A DNA stretch of 51,604 bases. Origin: Nocardioides sp. (lineage in GTDB: Bacteria; Actinomycetota; Actinomycetes; Propionibacteriales; Nocardioidaceae). Both the position numbers and the translations under genes were made by a program. The stretch's first letter is position 1. Each line of letters begins with the position of its first letter. The notes beneath the pieces are model-generated. The model made no database searches and was not told where the DNA came from. It worked only from the letters and a program-made list of their open reading frames with translations. The stretch spans positions 1 to 51,604 of the forward strand of contig JAOPXG010000117.1 of NCBI GenBank assembly GCA_025965275.1, in the 5' to 3' direction. Below are positions 1-7,320 of the stretch, one piece after another.

Positions 1-410
1 AGAGCGCTCGTGACCATTTCGGGTCATCGATCCGCGCGATGCCACACGATAGGCCACGGCATCACCAGACGTCGCGGGAACGTTCACGTCCCCGCGTCCA
101 GCCGCTGGCTGGCCGCCGTAGCTCCACGCAACTCGAGATCGACGTGGGATCGGGCCGATTCGTCCGTACGAAACGAACGTGGCCCGAGATGACCGGTGAG
201 CGCCTGAACCGTGACTCCGTCGGGTCGGAGCGTGGGGTGGGCAGCGCGTCCGTCAACCCGTCGATCGCGTGCCAGCTCGGGCACAGGGTCACGGCGTCGC
301 GGGCACTCCCCCGGGACACCAGGACGTCCCTCGAGGTCTTCGTCGCTCATGCCCAGAAGAACAGCGTTCCGTACGGACGAACGGACGACACCGACAGTGC
401 AGGAGGTGTG
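1..410. other. Gene-free left edge
   Basis: I see no credible coding frame here: the open frames on both strands are arginine-rich and low in complexity, as expected of out-of-frame high-GC DNA. The only structure noticed is a pair of 17-bp inverted repeats, listed separately. The stretch sits where the 5' part of the membrane-protein remnant at 411-661 should be, so it may be replacement or decayed sequence. Confidence 0.5.
159..381. repeat. 17-bp inverted repeat pair
   Basis: Positions 159-175 and 365-381 are reverse complements of each other over 17 bp with one mismatch; both contain CGTACGGACGAA on one strand. They are about 190 bp apart. Each arm has a partly palindromic core (TCCGTACGGA in the right copy), so they could be two operators of a lost gene or the ends of a small non-coding element. 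No target-site duplication was recognised. Confidence 0.4.
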
Positions 411-661
411 TGGTCTGGTCGTCCTATGTCCTGACCCGCCCGCTCGGCGCGTCCGTGGCCGACTGGCTCGGCAAGCCGCCGAGCCAGGGTGGCCTGGACT
501 GGGGTGACGGCACCGTCACCGCTCTCGGGCTAGCGCTCTTCGCCGCTCTGGTCGCCTACCTGGCCGTGACGCACAGCGACGTCGAGGGAACGCACGCGCA
601 CCACGACCACGAGCCCCGACCAGCGGAACCGCTGGTCGAAGGTCCTGGTGTCACGACCTGA
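411..661 (+). pseudogene. 3' remnant of COG4705-like membrane protein
   Basis: The frame ending with TGA at 659-661 encodes a C-terminal segment with SYVLTRPLGAS, then ADWLGKPPSQGG, then a membrane helix (TVTALGLALFAALVAYLAV) and a histidine-rich tail. The YVLTRPLGAS motif followed by a final helix is typical of the end of COG4705-type multi-pass membrane proteins. No start codon or upstream helices are present in this or neighbouring frames, so most of the gene is missing. Family assignment is from memory of the motif. It is the first of several damaged membrane-protein genes in the left 11 kb. Confidence 0.5.
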
Positions 662-746
662 CCGCAACCTGCTCCGAGAGCCAGCTGGGTCGCGGCGACG
701 GATCGGCTCCGGGTCCTCGCACGGCAGACTACGTGGCCGTCACGAC

Positions 747-777
747 CAGGTTGTCGGCAGGAACTCCTGCCTAGCTT
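747..777 (+). promoter_or_regulatory. Promoter with CAGG-N7-CAGG box (site A)
   Basis: CAGG occurs at 747-750 and 758-761, an 11-bp direct repeat as bound by OmpR/PhoB-type regulators. A TAGCTT -10 hexamer at 772-777 follows and the ATG is at 785, so the transcript is probably leaderless. The same layout recurs at four other starts in this cluster, so the local response regulator is the likely binder (inference). Confidence 0.6.
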
Positions 778-784
778 CACACCC

Positions 785-2491
785 ATGTCCGTCGCGGTCG
801 GTTCGTCCCGTTGGTCACCGGTCGCCGTCGCCGTCACGGTCTCGGCCGCCCTGCAAGCGTTGTGGCTGCGGTTCCTGGCCAGTTCCGGCGGCGACTTGGC
901 CGCGCAGGACGCCTGGGCGGGGTTCGTCCGAGCGCACCCCGGCAGCGCCTACGACCTCGCGTGGTACGGCGGGATTCACCCCGTCTCCTACAGCGCCATC
1001 TCGCCGTTCGTGATGGCAGGGCTCGGCGTGCGGACAACGATGATGCTCACCAGCACGATCGCCGTCGGCCTGCTGGCGTGGCTGCTGACGTCACGGGTGT
1101 CGCGGGGCGGGTCGAGGTTCCTCCCGGTCCTCGTGGGCGCACTGGCGTTCCTCGGCAACGCTGTGTCCGGGCGCGCCACGTTCGCCCTCGGCACGACGGT
1201 CGCGCTGGCCGCCGTCTGCGTGGTCTTCGCCCGGCCCGGCGAGTGGTCCGGCGGAGGACGGGCACGCGTCGGGCGTGGGCTGCTGACGGCGGGGCTTTCG
1301 GCAGGAGCGACCGCCTGCAGCCCGGTGGCGGGTCTCTTCCTCGGCGTGGTCGCGGCGGCACTGTGGCTGCGTGGTCGGCGAACCGCAGCCTGTGCGCTCG
1401 GCGTGCCGGCCGTGGTCGTCGTGGCTGCCTCGGCATTGCTCTTCCCGTTCTCCGGCCAACAGCCGATGGGCTGGACCTCGGCGGTCCTGCCAGCCACGAT
1501 GGCCGCCGCCGTCGTCCTGTTGGCGCCCTACGCCTGGCTCGAGCTGCGGATCGGCGCGGGGGTCTACCTCGCAATGGTGGCCGTCGTCTGGCTCGCGCCG
1601 ACACCGATCGGGTCCAACGTGACCCGTCTGGGGCTGCTCTTCGGTGGCGTCATCCTGGTCGCGACCGCGCTCAGTGGAAGATGGCGGACATCGGTGGTCG
1701 CGCGGACCGTGGGCGCACCCGCGGCCGCCGCGCTGCTGGCGTTCGCCATCGTGACCTCGCTCGTGTGGCAGGTGACGATCGCCGGCCACGACGCTCTGCA
1801 CAGCAGGCCGCCGAGCTCGCTGAACTCCGACATCCCGCCGCTGGTCAGCCAGCTGCGGTCCGACGGTGCCGACATCGGACGGGTCGAGGTGGTGCCCACC
1901 CGCAGCCACCGCGAGGCCGCCGCGCTCGCGTCGTACGTCCCCCTGGCCCGCGGCTGGAACCGGCAGGCCGACGTCCAGCGGAACCCCGTGTTCTACGACC
2001 GCGGGGCCCTCACCGCGGACAGCTATCGCCGCTGGCTGCGTCACTGGGCCGTGCGGTACGTCGTCCTCACCACGACCGACGCACCTGACTTCGGGGCGAC
2101 CGGCGAGGCGCGGCTCGTCGAGACCGGGCTTCCCTACCTCGACGAGGTCTGGGCGGACTCGAGCTGGACGCTCTACGCCGTACGCCGCCCGGCACCGCTG
2201 GTGCACCCGGCCGCCACCGTCGTCTCCTTCGATGCCGACCAGCTCACGTTGATCGCGCCCGCCGCCGGCAGATACGTCGTCAAGGTCGCGGCCTCACCAT
2301 GGCTCAGCCTCGTGTCCGCTGACGGGCGCTCCACCGGAGCGGCCTGCCTGAGCGACCTCGACACCGAGCATCCGACCTCCGACGGCCGAGACCACAGCGA
2401 CAACTGGGTGGTCCTGCACGCACCGGCTCCGGGCACCTATCGGATCTCTGCGCCGTACAAGCTGCCACGCGGGACCCCGTGCGCGACCTGA
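785..2491 (+). CDS. Polytopic membrane protein, GT-C glycosyltransferase-like
   Basis: A 568-residue integral membrane protein. The N-terminal helix is followed by an acidic loop (GGDLAAQDAW), then about nine further hydrophobic segments up to residue ~340, then a soluble extracytoplasmic C-terminal domain of ~220 residues. That topology (acidic first loop, many helices, C-terminal outer domain) matches GT-C enzymes using polyprenyl-phosphate sugars and YfhO/GT39-like proteins. I see no diagnostic catalytic motif, so the sugar-transfer role is inferred. Neighbouring GtrA-like and GT2 genes support a role in moving lipid-linked sugars to the outer surface. The start is ATG 785, just 7 bp after a TAGCTT -10, so it is leaderless. 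It is intact, unlike the second GT-C-like gene at 5398-5936. Confidence 0.65.
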   Translation: MSVAVGSSRWSPVAVAVTVSAALQALWLRFLASSGGDLAAQDAWAGFVRAHPGSAYDLAWYGGIHPVSYSAISPFVMAGLGVRTTMMLTSTIAVGLLAWLLTSRVSRGGSRFLPVLVGALAFLGNAVSGRATFALGTTVALAAVCVVFARPGEWSGGGRARVGRGLLTAGLSAGATACSPVAGLFLGVVAAALWLRGRRTAACALGVPAVVVVAASALLFPFSGQQPMGWTSAVLPATMAAAVVLLAPYAWLELRIGAGVYLAMVAVVWLAPTPIGSNVTRLGLLFGGVILVATALSGRWRTSVVARTVGAPAAAALLAFAIVTSLVWQVTIAGHDALHSRPPSSLNSDIPPLVSQLRSDGADIGRVEVVPTRSHREAAALASYVPLARGWNRQADVQRNPVFYDRGALTADSYRRWLRHWAVRYVVLTTTDAPDFGATGEARLVETGLPYLDEVWADSSWTLYAVRRPAPLVHPAATVVSFDADQLTLIAPAAGRYVVKVAASPWLSLVSADGRSTGAACLSDLDTEHPTSDGRDHSDNWVVLHAPAPGTYRISAPYKLPRGTPCAT

Positions 2492-2504
2492 CGTCGCGAC
2501 CGGT

Positions 2505-2535
2505 CAGGTTGTCGACAGGTGGAACACCAGATGCT
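2505..2535 (+). promoter_or_regulatory. Promoter with CAGG-N7-CAGG box (site B)
   Basis: CAGG at 2505-2508 and 2516-2519 (11-bp period), GATGCT -10 at 2530-2535 and ATG at 2542. The arrangement is superimposable on site A within one base, although the intervening sequence differs. It lies in the gap between the GT-C-like gene and the GtrA gene. Confidence 0.6.
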
Positions 2536-2541
2536 TCCACC

Positions 2542-3016
2542 ATGTCGCCCTCCGCCCGTCGCCGCGAGGTGCTCACCTTCCTGGCGGTCGGCGGCACCGG
2601 GTGCCTCGTCGACGTCGCCGCCTTCACTGGCTCCGGTTACAGCCCGCCCTCGCCGCGGCTGATCCCACAGTTTCGAAGGTACTGGCCGTCGCCGTCGCGA
2701 TGGTCGTCACCTACCTCGGCAACCGGATGGTCACCTGGCGCGAGCGCTCGACCTCGACCGACAGCCGTCGTCAGATCACGCTCTTCATCGTCTTCAACCT
2801 GATCGGCCTGGGCATCTCGGTCGTCCTGCTGCTGCTCACCCACGACGTCCTCGGACTGACCAGTCGTCTCGCCGACAACCTGTCCGCAACGTGGTCGGTC
2901 TCGGGCTCGGGACGCTGTTCCGTTACTGGTCGTACCGACGGTTCGTGTTCGGCACCGCTGGTGGCGCGACTCTGCCGGCCGAGAGTTCGACGCCAGCCCG
3001 GCCGGTCTCCGTCTGA
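2542..3016 (+). pseudogene. GtrA-family flippase, two single-base frameshifts
   Basis: Joining three frames gives one complete GtrA-like protein of about 158 residues. It starts MSPSARRREVLTFLAVGGTG, has four hydrophobic segments (including ITLFIVFNLIGLGISVVLLL) and ends with the hallmark FRYWSYRRFVF. GtrA proteins are thought to flip polyprenyl-phosphate-linked sugars across the membrane. The frame breaks at about 2626 (TTCACTGG, expected TTCAACTGG for F-N-W) and again at about 2887 (TCCGCAACG, expected TCCGCCAACG for S-A-N). Both are one-base losses; the rest is well conserved. It is either a very young pseudogene or an assembly error. The ATG at 2542 fits promoter B. Confidence 0.75.
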
Positions 3017-3058
3017 CCGCTTTGCGCGGCCGGATGGGACGAGGTGACGCGGTCGCGT

Positions 3059-3907
3059 TCACACGTCCTTGTGCTTGAGGACCGCCGCCGCTGCGACCAT
3101 GCCGGCAACCACCCACGCGACCATCACCGCCAGCCCGGTCCACGGCGAGAGTGCGTGAGGCACCGGGAGGCTGGTCGAGAAGCTCTGGCCCGCGCCGGTC
3201 GGAAGGTACGCAGTGATGTAGGTGCCCCAGCTCGGGAAGACGAGCTCCAGCAGGATCGGTACGACAAGGATGATCGCGAGCGTGGCGACCAGGGCGCCGG
3301 GAGTGCTCCGGACGATCCAGGCCAGGGCGCTCCCGATGAGGCCTACGAGGGTCAGGTAGACACCAGTGCCGATCACGACCCGCAGGGTGCTTCCCTCGCC
3401 CAGGCTGTACGTCGGCCGGTGCCCGGAGAGGACCACCTGGGCAACGAGGAACGCCGCCAACGACGCCACGATCATCGAGATACCCACGACGACGGTGAAG
3501 ACGACGGCCTTGGCGATGAGGACCGGCAGCCGCGTCGGCACGGCGGCCAGGGTCGCGCGGATCATGCCGGAGCTGTACTCCCCGCTGACTACCAGGACGC
3601 CGAGGGCTGCCATCAGCAGCTGGCCGAGGTAGTAGCCCTGGAGTGGACCGGATGCCACGACGTCCTCGGGATCCAGCCCGGCCCTGTCGCGAGTGTTGAA
3701 GGCGATCACGGCTCCCAGGACGACCATGCCGATGATGGCGGCGGCGAGGACGAGAAGGGTCGAGCGCAGGCTGTGGAACTTCAGCGACTCCGATGCGATG
3801 ACGCCACGTTGGGTGACGGGGCCGTCAACCCGCCCGGCGACTGGTTCACCGGAGTCGACGCGTGCGGGAGCATCCCCCGAAAGTGCGGGATCCGTGGTCG
3901 TTGTCAT
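3059..3907 (-). CDS. ABC-2 type transporter permease
   Basis: 282 residues. After a ~55-residue cytosolic leader come six hydrophobic segments (e.g. LRSTLLVLAAAIIGMVVLGA and LVATLAIILVVPILLELVF), plus the characteristic EYSSGMIRATLAAVPTR segment of ABC-2 permeases. It would form the membrane channel for the ATPase encoded just upstream; its ATG overlaps that gene's stop by 4 bp (ATGA), so the two are translationally coupled. Substrate unknown: this BcrAB-like pairing is used for export of drugs, peptides or lipids. The gene converges on the GtrA pseudogene with a 42-bp gap. Confidence 0.88.
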   Translation of the reverse strand: MTTTTDPALSGDAPARVDSGEPVAGRVDGPVTQRGVIASESLKFHSLRSTLLVLAAAIIGMVVLGAVIAFNTRDRAGLDPEDVVASGPLQGYYLGQLLMAALGVLVVSGEYSSGMIRATLAAVPTRLPVLIAKAVVFTVVVGISMIVASLAAFLVAQVVLSGHRPTYSLGEGSTLRVVIGTGVYLTLVGLIGSALAWIVRSTPGALVATLAIILVVPILLELVFPSWGTYITAYLPTGAGQSFSTSLPVPHALSPWTGLAVMVAWVVAGMVAAAAVLKHKDV

Positions 3908-4863
3908 GAGGCGTGCTCCTCGGTCGAGTCTGGGTGCCGCGGGGAGAGGCCGGCGATGTCCTGGTAGTCCAGGGAGTCACGAGTGAGGGCCAGGTACGCG
4001 TCCTCGAGCGATCCGGACTGCGCCGCGAGCTCCCACAGCGTGATACCAGCCTGGGCGGCGAGAGTTCCGACGTCGCGGCCGGTGACCCCTTCGACGGTCA
4101 GCGTCCCGTCAGTGTCGGTCGCGTCGACGGTCACCGTGGCGCCGGCGTTCTTCAGCTGCTCGGCGAGCCGATCGCCCTCCGGGCTGAGGACGCGGACCGA
4201 CGACACGGCGGCTTCGCGGATGAAGTCCGCCATCGGTTGGTCACGCAGCAGGCGGCCCTTGCCGATGACGATCACGTGCTCGGCCGTCATGGCCATCTCG
4301 CTCATGAGGTGCGACGACAGGAACACGGTCCTGCCCTCTCCCGCCAGGCGGGTGAGCAGCGCGCGGATCCAGCGGATGCCGTCGAGGTCCAGACCGTTGA
4401 CCGGCTCGTCGAGGATGATTGTCCGCGGGTCACCGAGCAGCGCAGCGGCCACTCCAAGACGTTGCCCCATCCCGAGGGAGAACTCACCGACACGCTTGTG
4501 TGCCACCTCCGTCAGGCCCACCATGTCCAGGACCTGTTCGACGCGGCCGCGCTTGATCCCGCTGGTGAGTGCCAACGAGAGCAGGTGGTTGCGGGCGCTC
4601 CGACCCGGGTGGATGGCCCGGGCCTCCAGCAGTGCACCGACCTCATTGAGCGGGGCCGCGTGCTCGGCGTACCGCTTTCCGTTGATCAGCACTGAGCCGG
4701 ACGAAGGTCGGTCGAGACCGAGCATCATCCGCATGGTGGTGGACTTGCCGGCTCCGTTCGGACCGAGGAAACCGGTGACGATCCCCGGCTCGATCGTGAA
4801 CGACAATCCGTCGACGGCAACCTTGTCGTCGTACTTCTTCGTGAGCGTTCGAGCTTCGATCAT
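3904..4863 (-). CDS. ABC transporter ATP-binding protein (drug/lipid exporter type)
   Basis: 319-residue ATPase with Walker A GPNGAGKST (residues ~36-44), signature SLGMGQRLGVA, Walker B RTIILDEPVNGLDLDG and the H-loop FLSSHLMSEM. The ~100-residue C-terminal extension is typical of BcrA/DrrA-type exporter subunits. It pairs with the permease downstream (ATGA overlap). The start is ATG 4863. A small membrane-protein gene lies 16 bp upstream on the same strand, so the three may be one transcript; no obvious CAGG box stands directly in front of this gene. Confidence 0.9.
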   Translation of the reverse strand: MIEARTLTKKYDDKVAVDGLSFTIEPGIVTGFLGPNGAGKSTTMRMMLGLDRPSSGSVLINGKRYAEHAAPLNEVGALLEARAIHPGRSARNHLLSLALTSGIKRGRVEQVLDMVGLTEVAHKRVGEFSLGMGQRLGVAAALLGDPRTIILDEPVNGLDLDGIRWIRALLTRLAGEGRTVFLSSHLMSEMAMTAEHVIVIGKGRLLRDQPMADFIREAAVSSVRVLSPEGDRLAEQLKNAGATVTVDATDTDGTLTVEGVTGRDVGTLAAQAGITLWELAAQSGSLEDAYLALTRDSLDYQDIAGLSPRHPDSTEEHAS

Positions 4864-4879
4864 GTCGTGCCGCCTTCAT

Positions 4880-5314
4880 CTAGCGAGAGTTCCTGCGGTG
4901 GAGACGGCCCTGGCCCGACTTGCGCGACCACGCCCGCGCCCAGGTCCGACACATGTCATGTGGCTGCGGAGCGGCGCTATCGGCGGGAGTTGGGTCGGCT
5001 GGGCCGCTGCTGCTGAACCGAGACTCGGACGTGCCAACTGGCGTCGCGACGGCGAGCAGGATCAGCCCCAGGAGGATCCCGAGCACACCGAGCTGCCCGA
5101 CGCCGACGAGCACCAGCACCGCGACGGCGACCAGGCCCGGGGTCCGCAGCAGGTCGCGACTGTCCTTCATCTGAGTCGCCAGCAGGAGCCCGACGAGCGC
5201 ACCCATCAGCCCGAGGAGGCACAGTGGCAACAGGTGCGACCGCAGCACCCCGGCCGCGATGAGGACGCACACCAGGGCGATGGTCGTCAGTCGGCGCACG
5301 ACCGGCCAGCTCAC
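4880..5314 (-). CDS. Small membrane protein of unknown function
   Basis: 144 residues from a GTG start at 5314. Two hydrophobic blocks each long enough for one or two helices (LTTIALVCVLIAAGVL plus LLPLCLLGLMGALVGLLLA, and LVAVAVLVLVGVGQLG plus LGILLGLILLAVA) are followed by a polar Arg/Ser/Pro-rich tail. I do not recognise the family. The promoter upstream (site E) predicts translation from ATG 5340, but that frame reads MNHTSPAGP and stops at a TGA overlapping the GTG at 5314. Either this is a short leader peptide with reinitiation, or a one-base loss near 5318 split a single 153-residue protein; the second fits the other indels nearby. Confidence 0.55.
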   Translation of the reverse strand: MSWPVVRRLTTIALVCVLIAAGVLRSHLLPLCLLGLMGALVGLLLATQMKDSRDLLRTPGLVAVAVLVLVGVGQLGVLGILLGLILLAVATPVGTSESRFSSSGPADPTPADSAAPQPHDMCRTWARAWSRKSGQGRLHRRNSR

Positions 5315-5346
5315 GGTCCTGCTGGGCTGGTGTGGTTCATGACCAC

Positions 5347-5377
5347 ACGATGCCCCGACCTACCTGCACCCGACCTG
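5347..5377 (-). promoter_or_regulatory. Promoter with CAGG-N7-CAGG box (site E, minus strand)
   Basis: On the minus strand CAGG occurs at 5377-5374 and 5366-5363 (11-bp period), followed by CATCGT at 5352-5347 as -10 and ATG at 5340. Spacings equal those of sites A-D, although it is on the opposite strand and drives the small membrane protein. Confidence 0.55.
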
Positions 5378-5397
5378 ATTGGTCTCGGAGTCAGGTG

Positions 5398-5936
5398 GAG
5401 CAGGGTCTCGCGGTGACCGTCCTGCGAGCGGCGCCAGAGCTGGGTGGAAGCTACTGGTTGCACTACCTGCTGGCCGTCGCACCTGGGTTGGTGCTGCTCA
5501 CCACTGCCGCTCGGCCCACCAGTGCCGGGCAGTGGGGTTTGGGCGTCGCGGCAGCGGGCACGGCGGTCGCGCTCGGCGGATTCGCCCTCGCGCCCCCGGC
5601 ACCGGGAGATGACCAGGCGGTCTCGGCCTACCTGCACAGCCACGCGACGGCGACCGACACGGTCGTCGTCGCCTTCGGTCAATCCGAACATCCTCCACGA
5701 CGCTGGGCTGACGAGTCCCTACCCGCACCTGTGGAGCCTGCCGGTCCGCGTCCGCGATCCACGGCTGCAGGCGCTCGCCGACATCCTCGAGGACTCGAAC
5801 GCACCGCAATGGGTCGTGGTCGACGCGCGTCGTTGGCACCTGGGGCGCGGAGCCGATCGCGGCCCAGCACCAGCTGGACCAGCGCTACCGCGAGGTCGCC
5901 ACCGACGGCGACTGGCACATCTTCGGGCGGTCGTGA
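5398..5936 (+). pseudogene. C-terminal remnant of a GT-C-like membrane protein
   Basis: Three successive frames form the end of a GT39/GT87-like membrane protein: two helices (YWLHYLLAVAPGLVLLT and LGVAAAGTAVALGGFALA), then an outer-face domain with QAVSAYLHSHA, NPNILHDAGLTSPYPHLWSL, then TWGAEPIAAQHQLDQ, ending DWHIFGRS and TGA at 5934-5936. The frame changes near 5683 (apparent extra base in TTCGGTCAAT) and near 5835 (one or more bases lost). No start or N-terminal helices remain. It is paralogous in layout to the intact gene at 785-2491. Decay rather than a single sequencing slip is likely, because it is truncated as well as shifted. Confidence 0.65.
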
Positions 5937-5950
5937 CCCCGACCTTCTGT

Positions 5951-5981
5951 CAGGTTCCTTGCAGGTCCGAGGAACGACGCT
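5951..5981 (+). promoter_or_regulatory. Orphan CAGG-N7-CAGG promoter (site C)
   Basis: CAGG at 5951-5954 and 5962-5965, GACGCT -10 at 5976-5981 and an ATG at 5988: the same geometry as the other four sites, and 15 of 16 bases identical to site D over the box. The ATG opens onto only about ten plausible codons before a strong hairpin (6021-6047). The gene it once served appears to have been deleted. Confidence 0.5.
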
Positions 5982-6020
5982 GGGCCCATGCCTGCCGCGA
6001 GGGTCATCAAACGCGCCAAC

Positions 6021-6047
6021 GGCGGGTCCCCGGACCGGGGACCCGCC
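6021..6047 (-). terminator. Hairpin terminator after the acidic repeat gene
   Basis: A perfect 13-bp inverted repeat, 6021-6033 against 6035-6047 (GGCGGGTCCCCGG and its complement), with an effective loop of a few bases. It starts 18 bp beyond the stop codon of the minus-strand gene at 6065-6520. It could act in both directions; there is no long T-tract, as usual in high-GC genomes. Confidence 0.7.
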
Positions 6048-6064
6048 GCAGCGTTGTGCGGGGA

Positions 6065-6520
6065 CTACTCCTGCGAGTCCGGGACCTCGCCGTCGCCGTC
6101 GGAGGCTTCGCCGCCCTTGGCGTCGGAGGCATCCTGGTGGCCCGGGTCGTTCGGGTTCGCGTCGGGGCCGGTGTCGGTGGCGGCGTCGTTGGTCTCGCCG
6201 TCCGAACCCTTTTCCGCGTCCGCAGCCTCGCCGTCCCCGTCGGACGCCTCGCCGCCCTTGGCGTCGGAGGCGTCCTGGTGGCCCGGCTCGTTCGGATTCG
6301 CGTCGGGGCCGGTGTCGGTGGCGGCGTCGTTGGTCTCGCCGTCCGAACCCTCCTCCGCGTCCGAAACCTCGCCGTCCCCGTCGGAGGTCTCCTTCGAGAC
6401 CTTGCTGTGCTGCGGCGTGTTGCTGCCCGAGTCGGCCTGGGCGCCGACCACTCCGCCGATGCCGAGGGCGCCGACAGCGCCGGCAGCGATGAGGATCGCG
6501 GCGTTGCGCTTGATGTTCAC
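6065..6520 (-). CDS. Secreted acidic tandem-repeat protein
   Basis: 151 residues: a basic N-terminus and hydrophobic helix (AAILIAAGAVGALGIGGVVG) form a signal peptide or anchor, with possible cleavage after AQA. The mature part is extremely acidic and built of two 47-residue tandem repeats (residues 46-92 and 93-139) plus 12 residues of a third. Each unit runs from SDGDGE through GSDGETNDAATDTGPDANPN and GHQDASDAKGGEA. There are no Cys or aromatic residues, so it is probably disordered; the D/N/G-rich SDGDGE segments could bind calcium (inference). It is transcribed divergently from the two-component system and shares its promoter gap. Function unknown. Confidence 0.7.
   Translation of the reverse strand: MNIKRNAAILIAAGAVGALGIGGVVGAQADSGSNTPQHSKVSKETSDGDGEVSDAEEGSDGETNDAATDTGPDANPNEPGHQDASDAKGGEASDGDGEAADAEKGSDGETNDAATDTGPDANPNDPGHQDASDAKGGEASDGDGEVPDSQE
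6104..6385 (-). repeat. Two 141-bp tandem coding repeats
   Basis: 6385-6245 and 6244-6104 are in-frame 141-bp repeats (47 codons each) inside the acidic protein gene, with a partial third copy at 6103-6068. The copies differ at only a few codons (e.g. VSDAEE against AADAEK, NEPG against NDPG), which indicates recent duplication and copy-number instability. Confidence 0.85.
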
Positions 6521-6583
6521 GGGTGCTCCGTTCTCGTTGTCTGACTGGACTCCCCCACCGTCGCGCCAGCGCGCTGTGGGCTT

Positions 6584-6611
6584 GCTGAGATTGGCTGAGA
6601 GGACTCTCAGC
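6584..6611. promoter_or_regulatory. GCTGAGA repeat cluster in the divergent promoter
   Basis: GCTGAGA occurs directly at 6584-6590 and 6594-6600 (10-bp period) and inverted at 6605-6611 (TCTCAGC), midway between the divergent starts at 6520 and 6634. Repeated TCAG/CTGAG half-sites are the kind of element bound by OmpR-family regulators, so autoregulation of the two-component system and co-control of the acidic protein is plausible. The sequence differs from the CAGG-N7-CAGG box. Confidence 0.45.
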
Positions 6612-6633
6612 CGCCGCGTGGGAGGGTCCCCGC

Positions 6634-7320
6634 ATGCGCGTGCTGCTGGTTGAGGACGAACGTGCCCTGGCGCGTGCGATGCAGCGCGGGCTGACCGCCC
6701 AGGGCCTGCTCACCGACGTCGAGCACACCGGCACCGACGGACTCGACGCCGCGTTGACCGGGTCGTACGACGTCATCGTGCTCGACCTGATGCTGCCGGG
6801 GCTGAACGGCTACGACGTGTGCAAGCACCTGCGCGCCGCCGGAGTGTGGACCCCCGTGCTGGTCCTCAGCGCCAAGGACGGCGACTACGACCAGATCGAC
6901 GCGCTCGAGCTCGGTGCCGACGACTACCTGACCAAGCCGTTCTCCTTCCCCGTGCTCGTCGCCCGGCTCCGGTCCCTGATCCGGCGCCAGGGAGTCGACC
7001 GCGAGCCCGTGCTCACGGCCGGCGATCTCCGCCTCGACCCCGCCACCCGCCAGGTCACTCGCGGTGACGACATCCTCGAGCTGACTCCTCGCGAGTTCGG
7101 GCTGCTGCAGTTCCTGCTGCGCAACAAGGGCATCGTGGTCACCAAGCTCGACATCCTCCAGAACGTCTGGGACTCGGCTCACGACGGCGGGGAGAACGCC
7201 GAGAACCTGGTCGAGGTCTACGTCGGCTACCTGCGCCGCAAGGTCGACCAACCGTTCGACACCCACTCCATCCAGACGGTGCGCGGCGCCGGATACCGGA
7301 TCGTCGAGGACACCGGATGA
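6634..7320 (+). CDS. OmpR/PhoB-family response regulator
   Basis: 228 residues. The receiver domain has the acidic pair E7/D8, phosphoacceptor D51 (VLDLMLPG), S79 and K101 (DDYLTKPF). The C-terminal winged helix (about 125-228) has LTPREFGLLQFLLRNKG and the closing TVRGAGYRI. It is the DNA-binding partner of the histidine kinase that follows with a 4-bp overlap (ATGA at 7317). The start ATG 6634 has GGGAGG 8 bp upstream. It resembles MprA/TrcR-type actinobacterial regulators. The five CAGG-N7-CAGG promoters around it are the best candidates for its regulon, which would centre on envelope glycosylation. Confidence 0.93.
   Translation: MRVLLVEDERALARAMQRGLTAQGLLTDVEHTGTDGLDAALTGSYDVIVLDLMLPGLNGYDVCKHLRAAGVWTPVLVLSAKDGDYDQIDALELGADDYLTKPFSFPVLVARLRSLIRRQGVDREPVLTAGDLRLDPATRQVTRGDDILELTPREFGLLQFLLRNKGIVVTKLDILQNVWDSAHDGGENAENLVEVYVGYLRRKVDQPFDTHSIQTVRGAGYRIVEDTG

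Noticed and set aside
1091-2206. Long open frames antisense to the GT-C gene and, throughout, antisense to iol and gltX genes
   Set aside because: They are Arg/Gly/Asp/Val-rich shadows produced by GC-rich third positions, without domains or ribosome sites.
2620-2900. Programmed ribosomal frameshifting in the GtrA gene
   Set aside because: No slippery heptamer or downstream structure was seen; two independent single-base losses restore a perfect family match.
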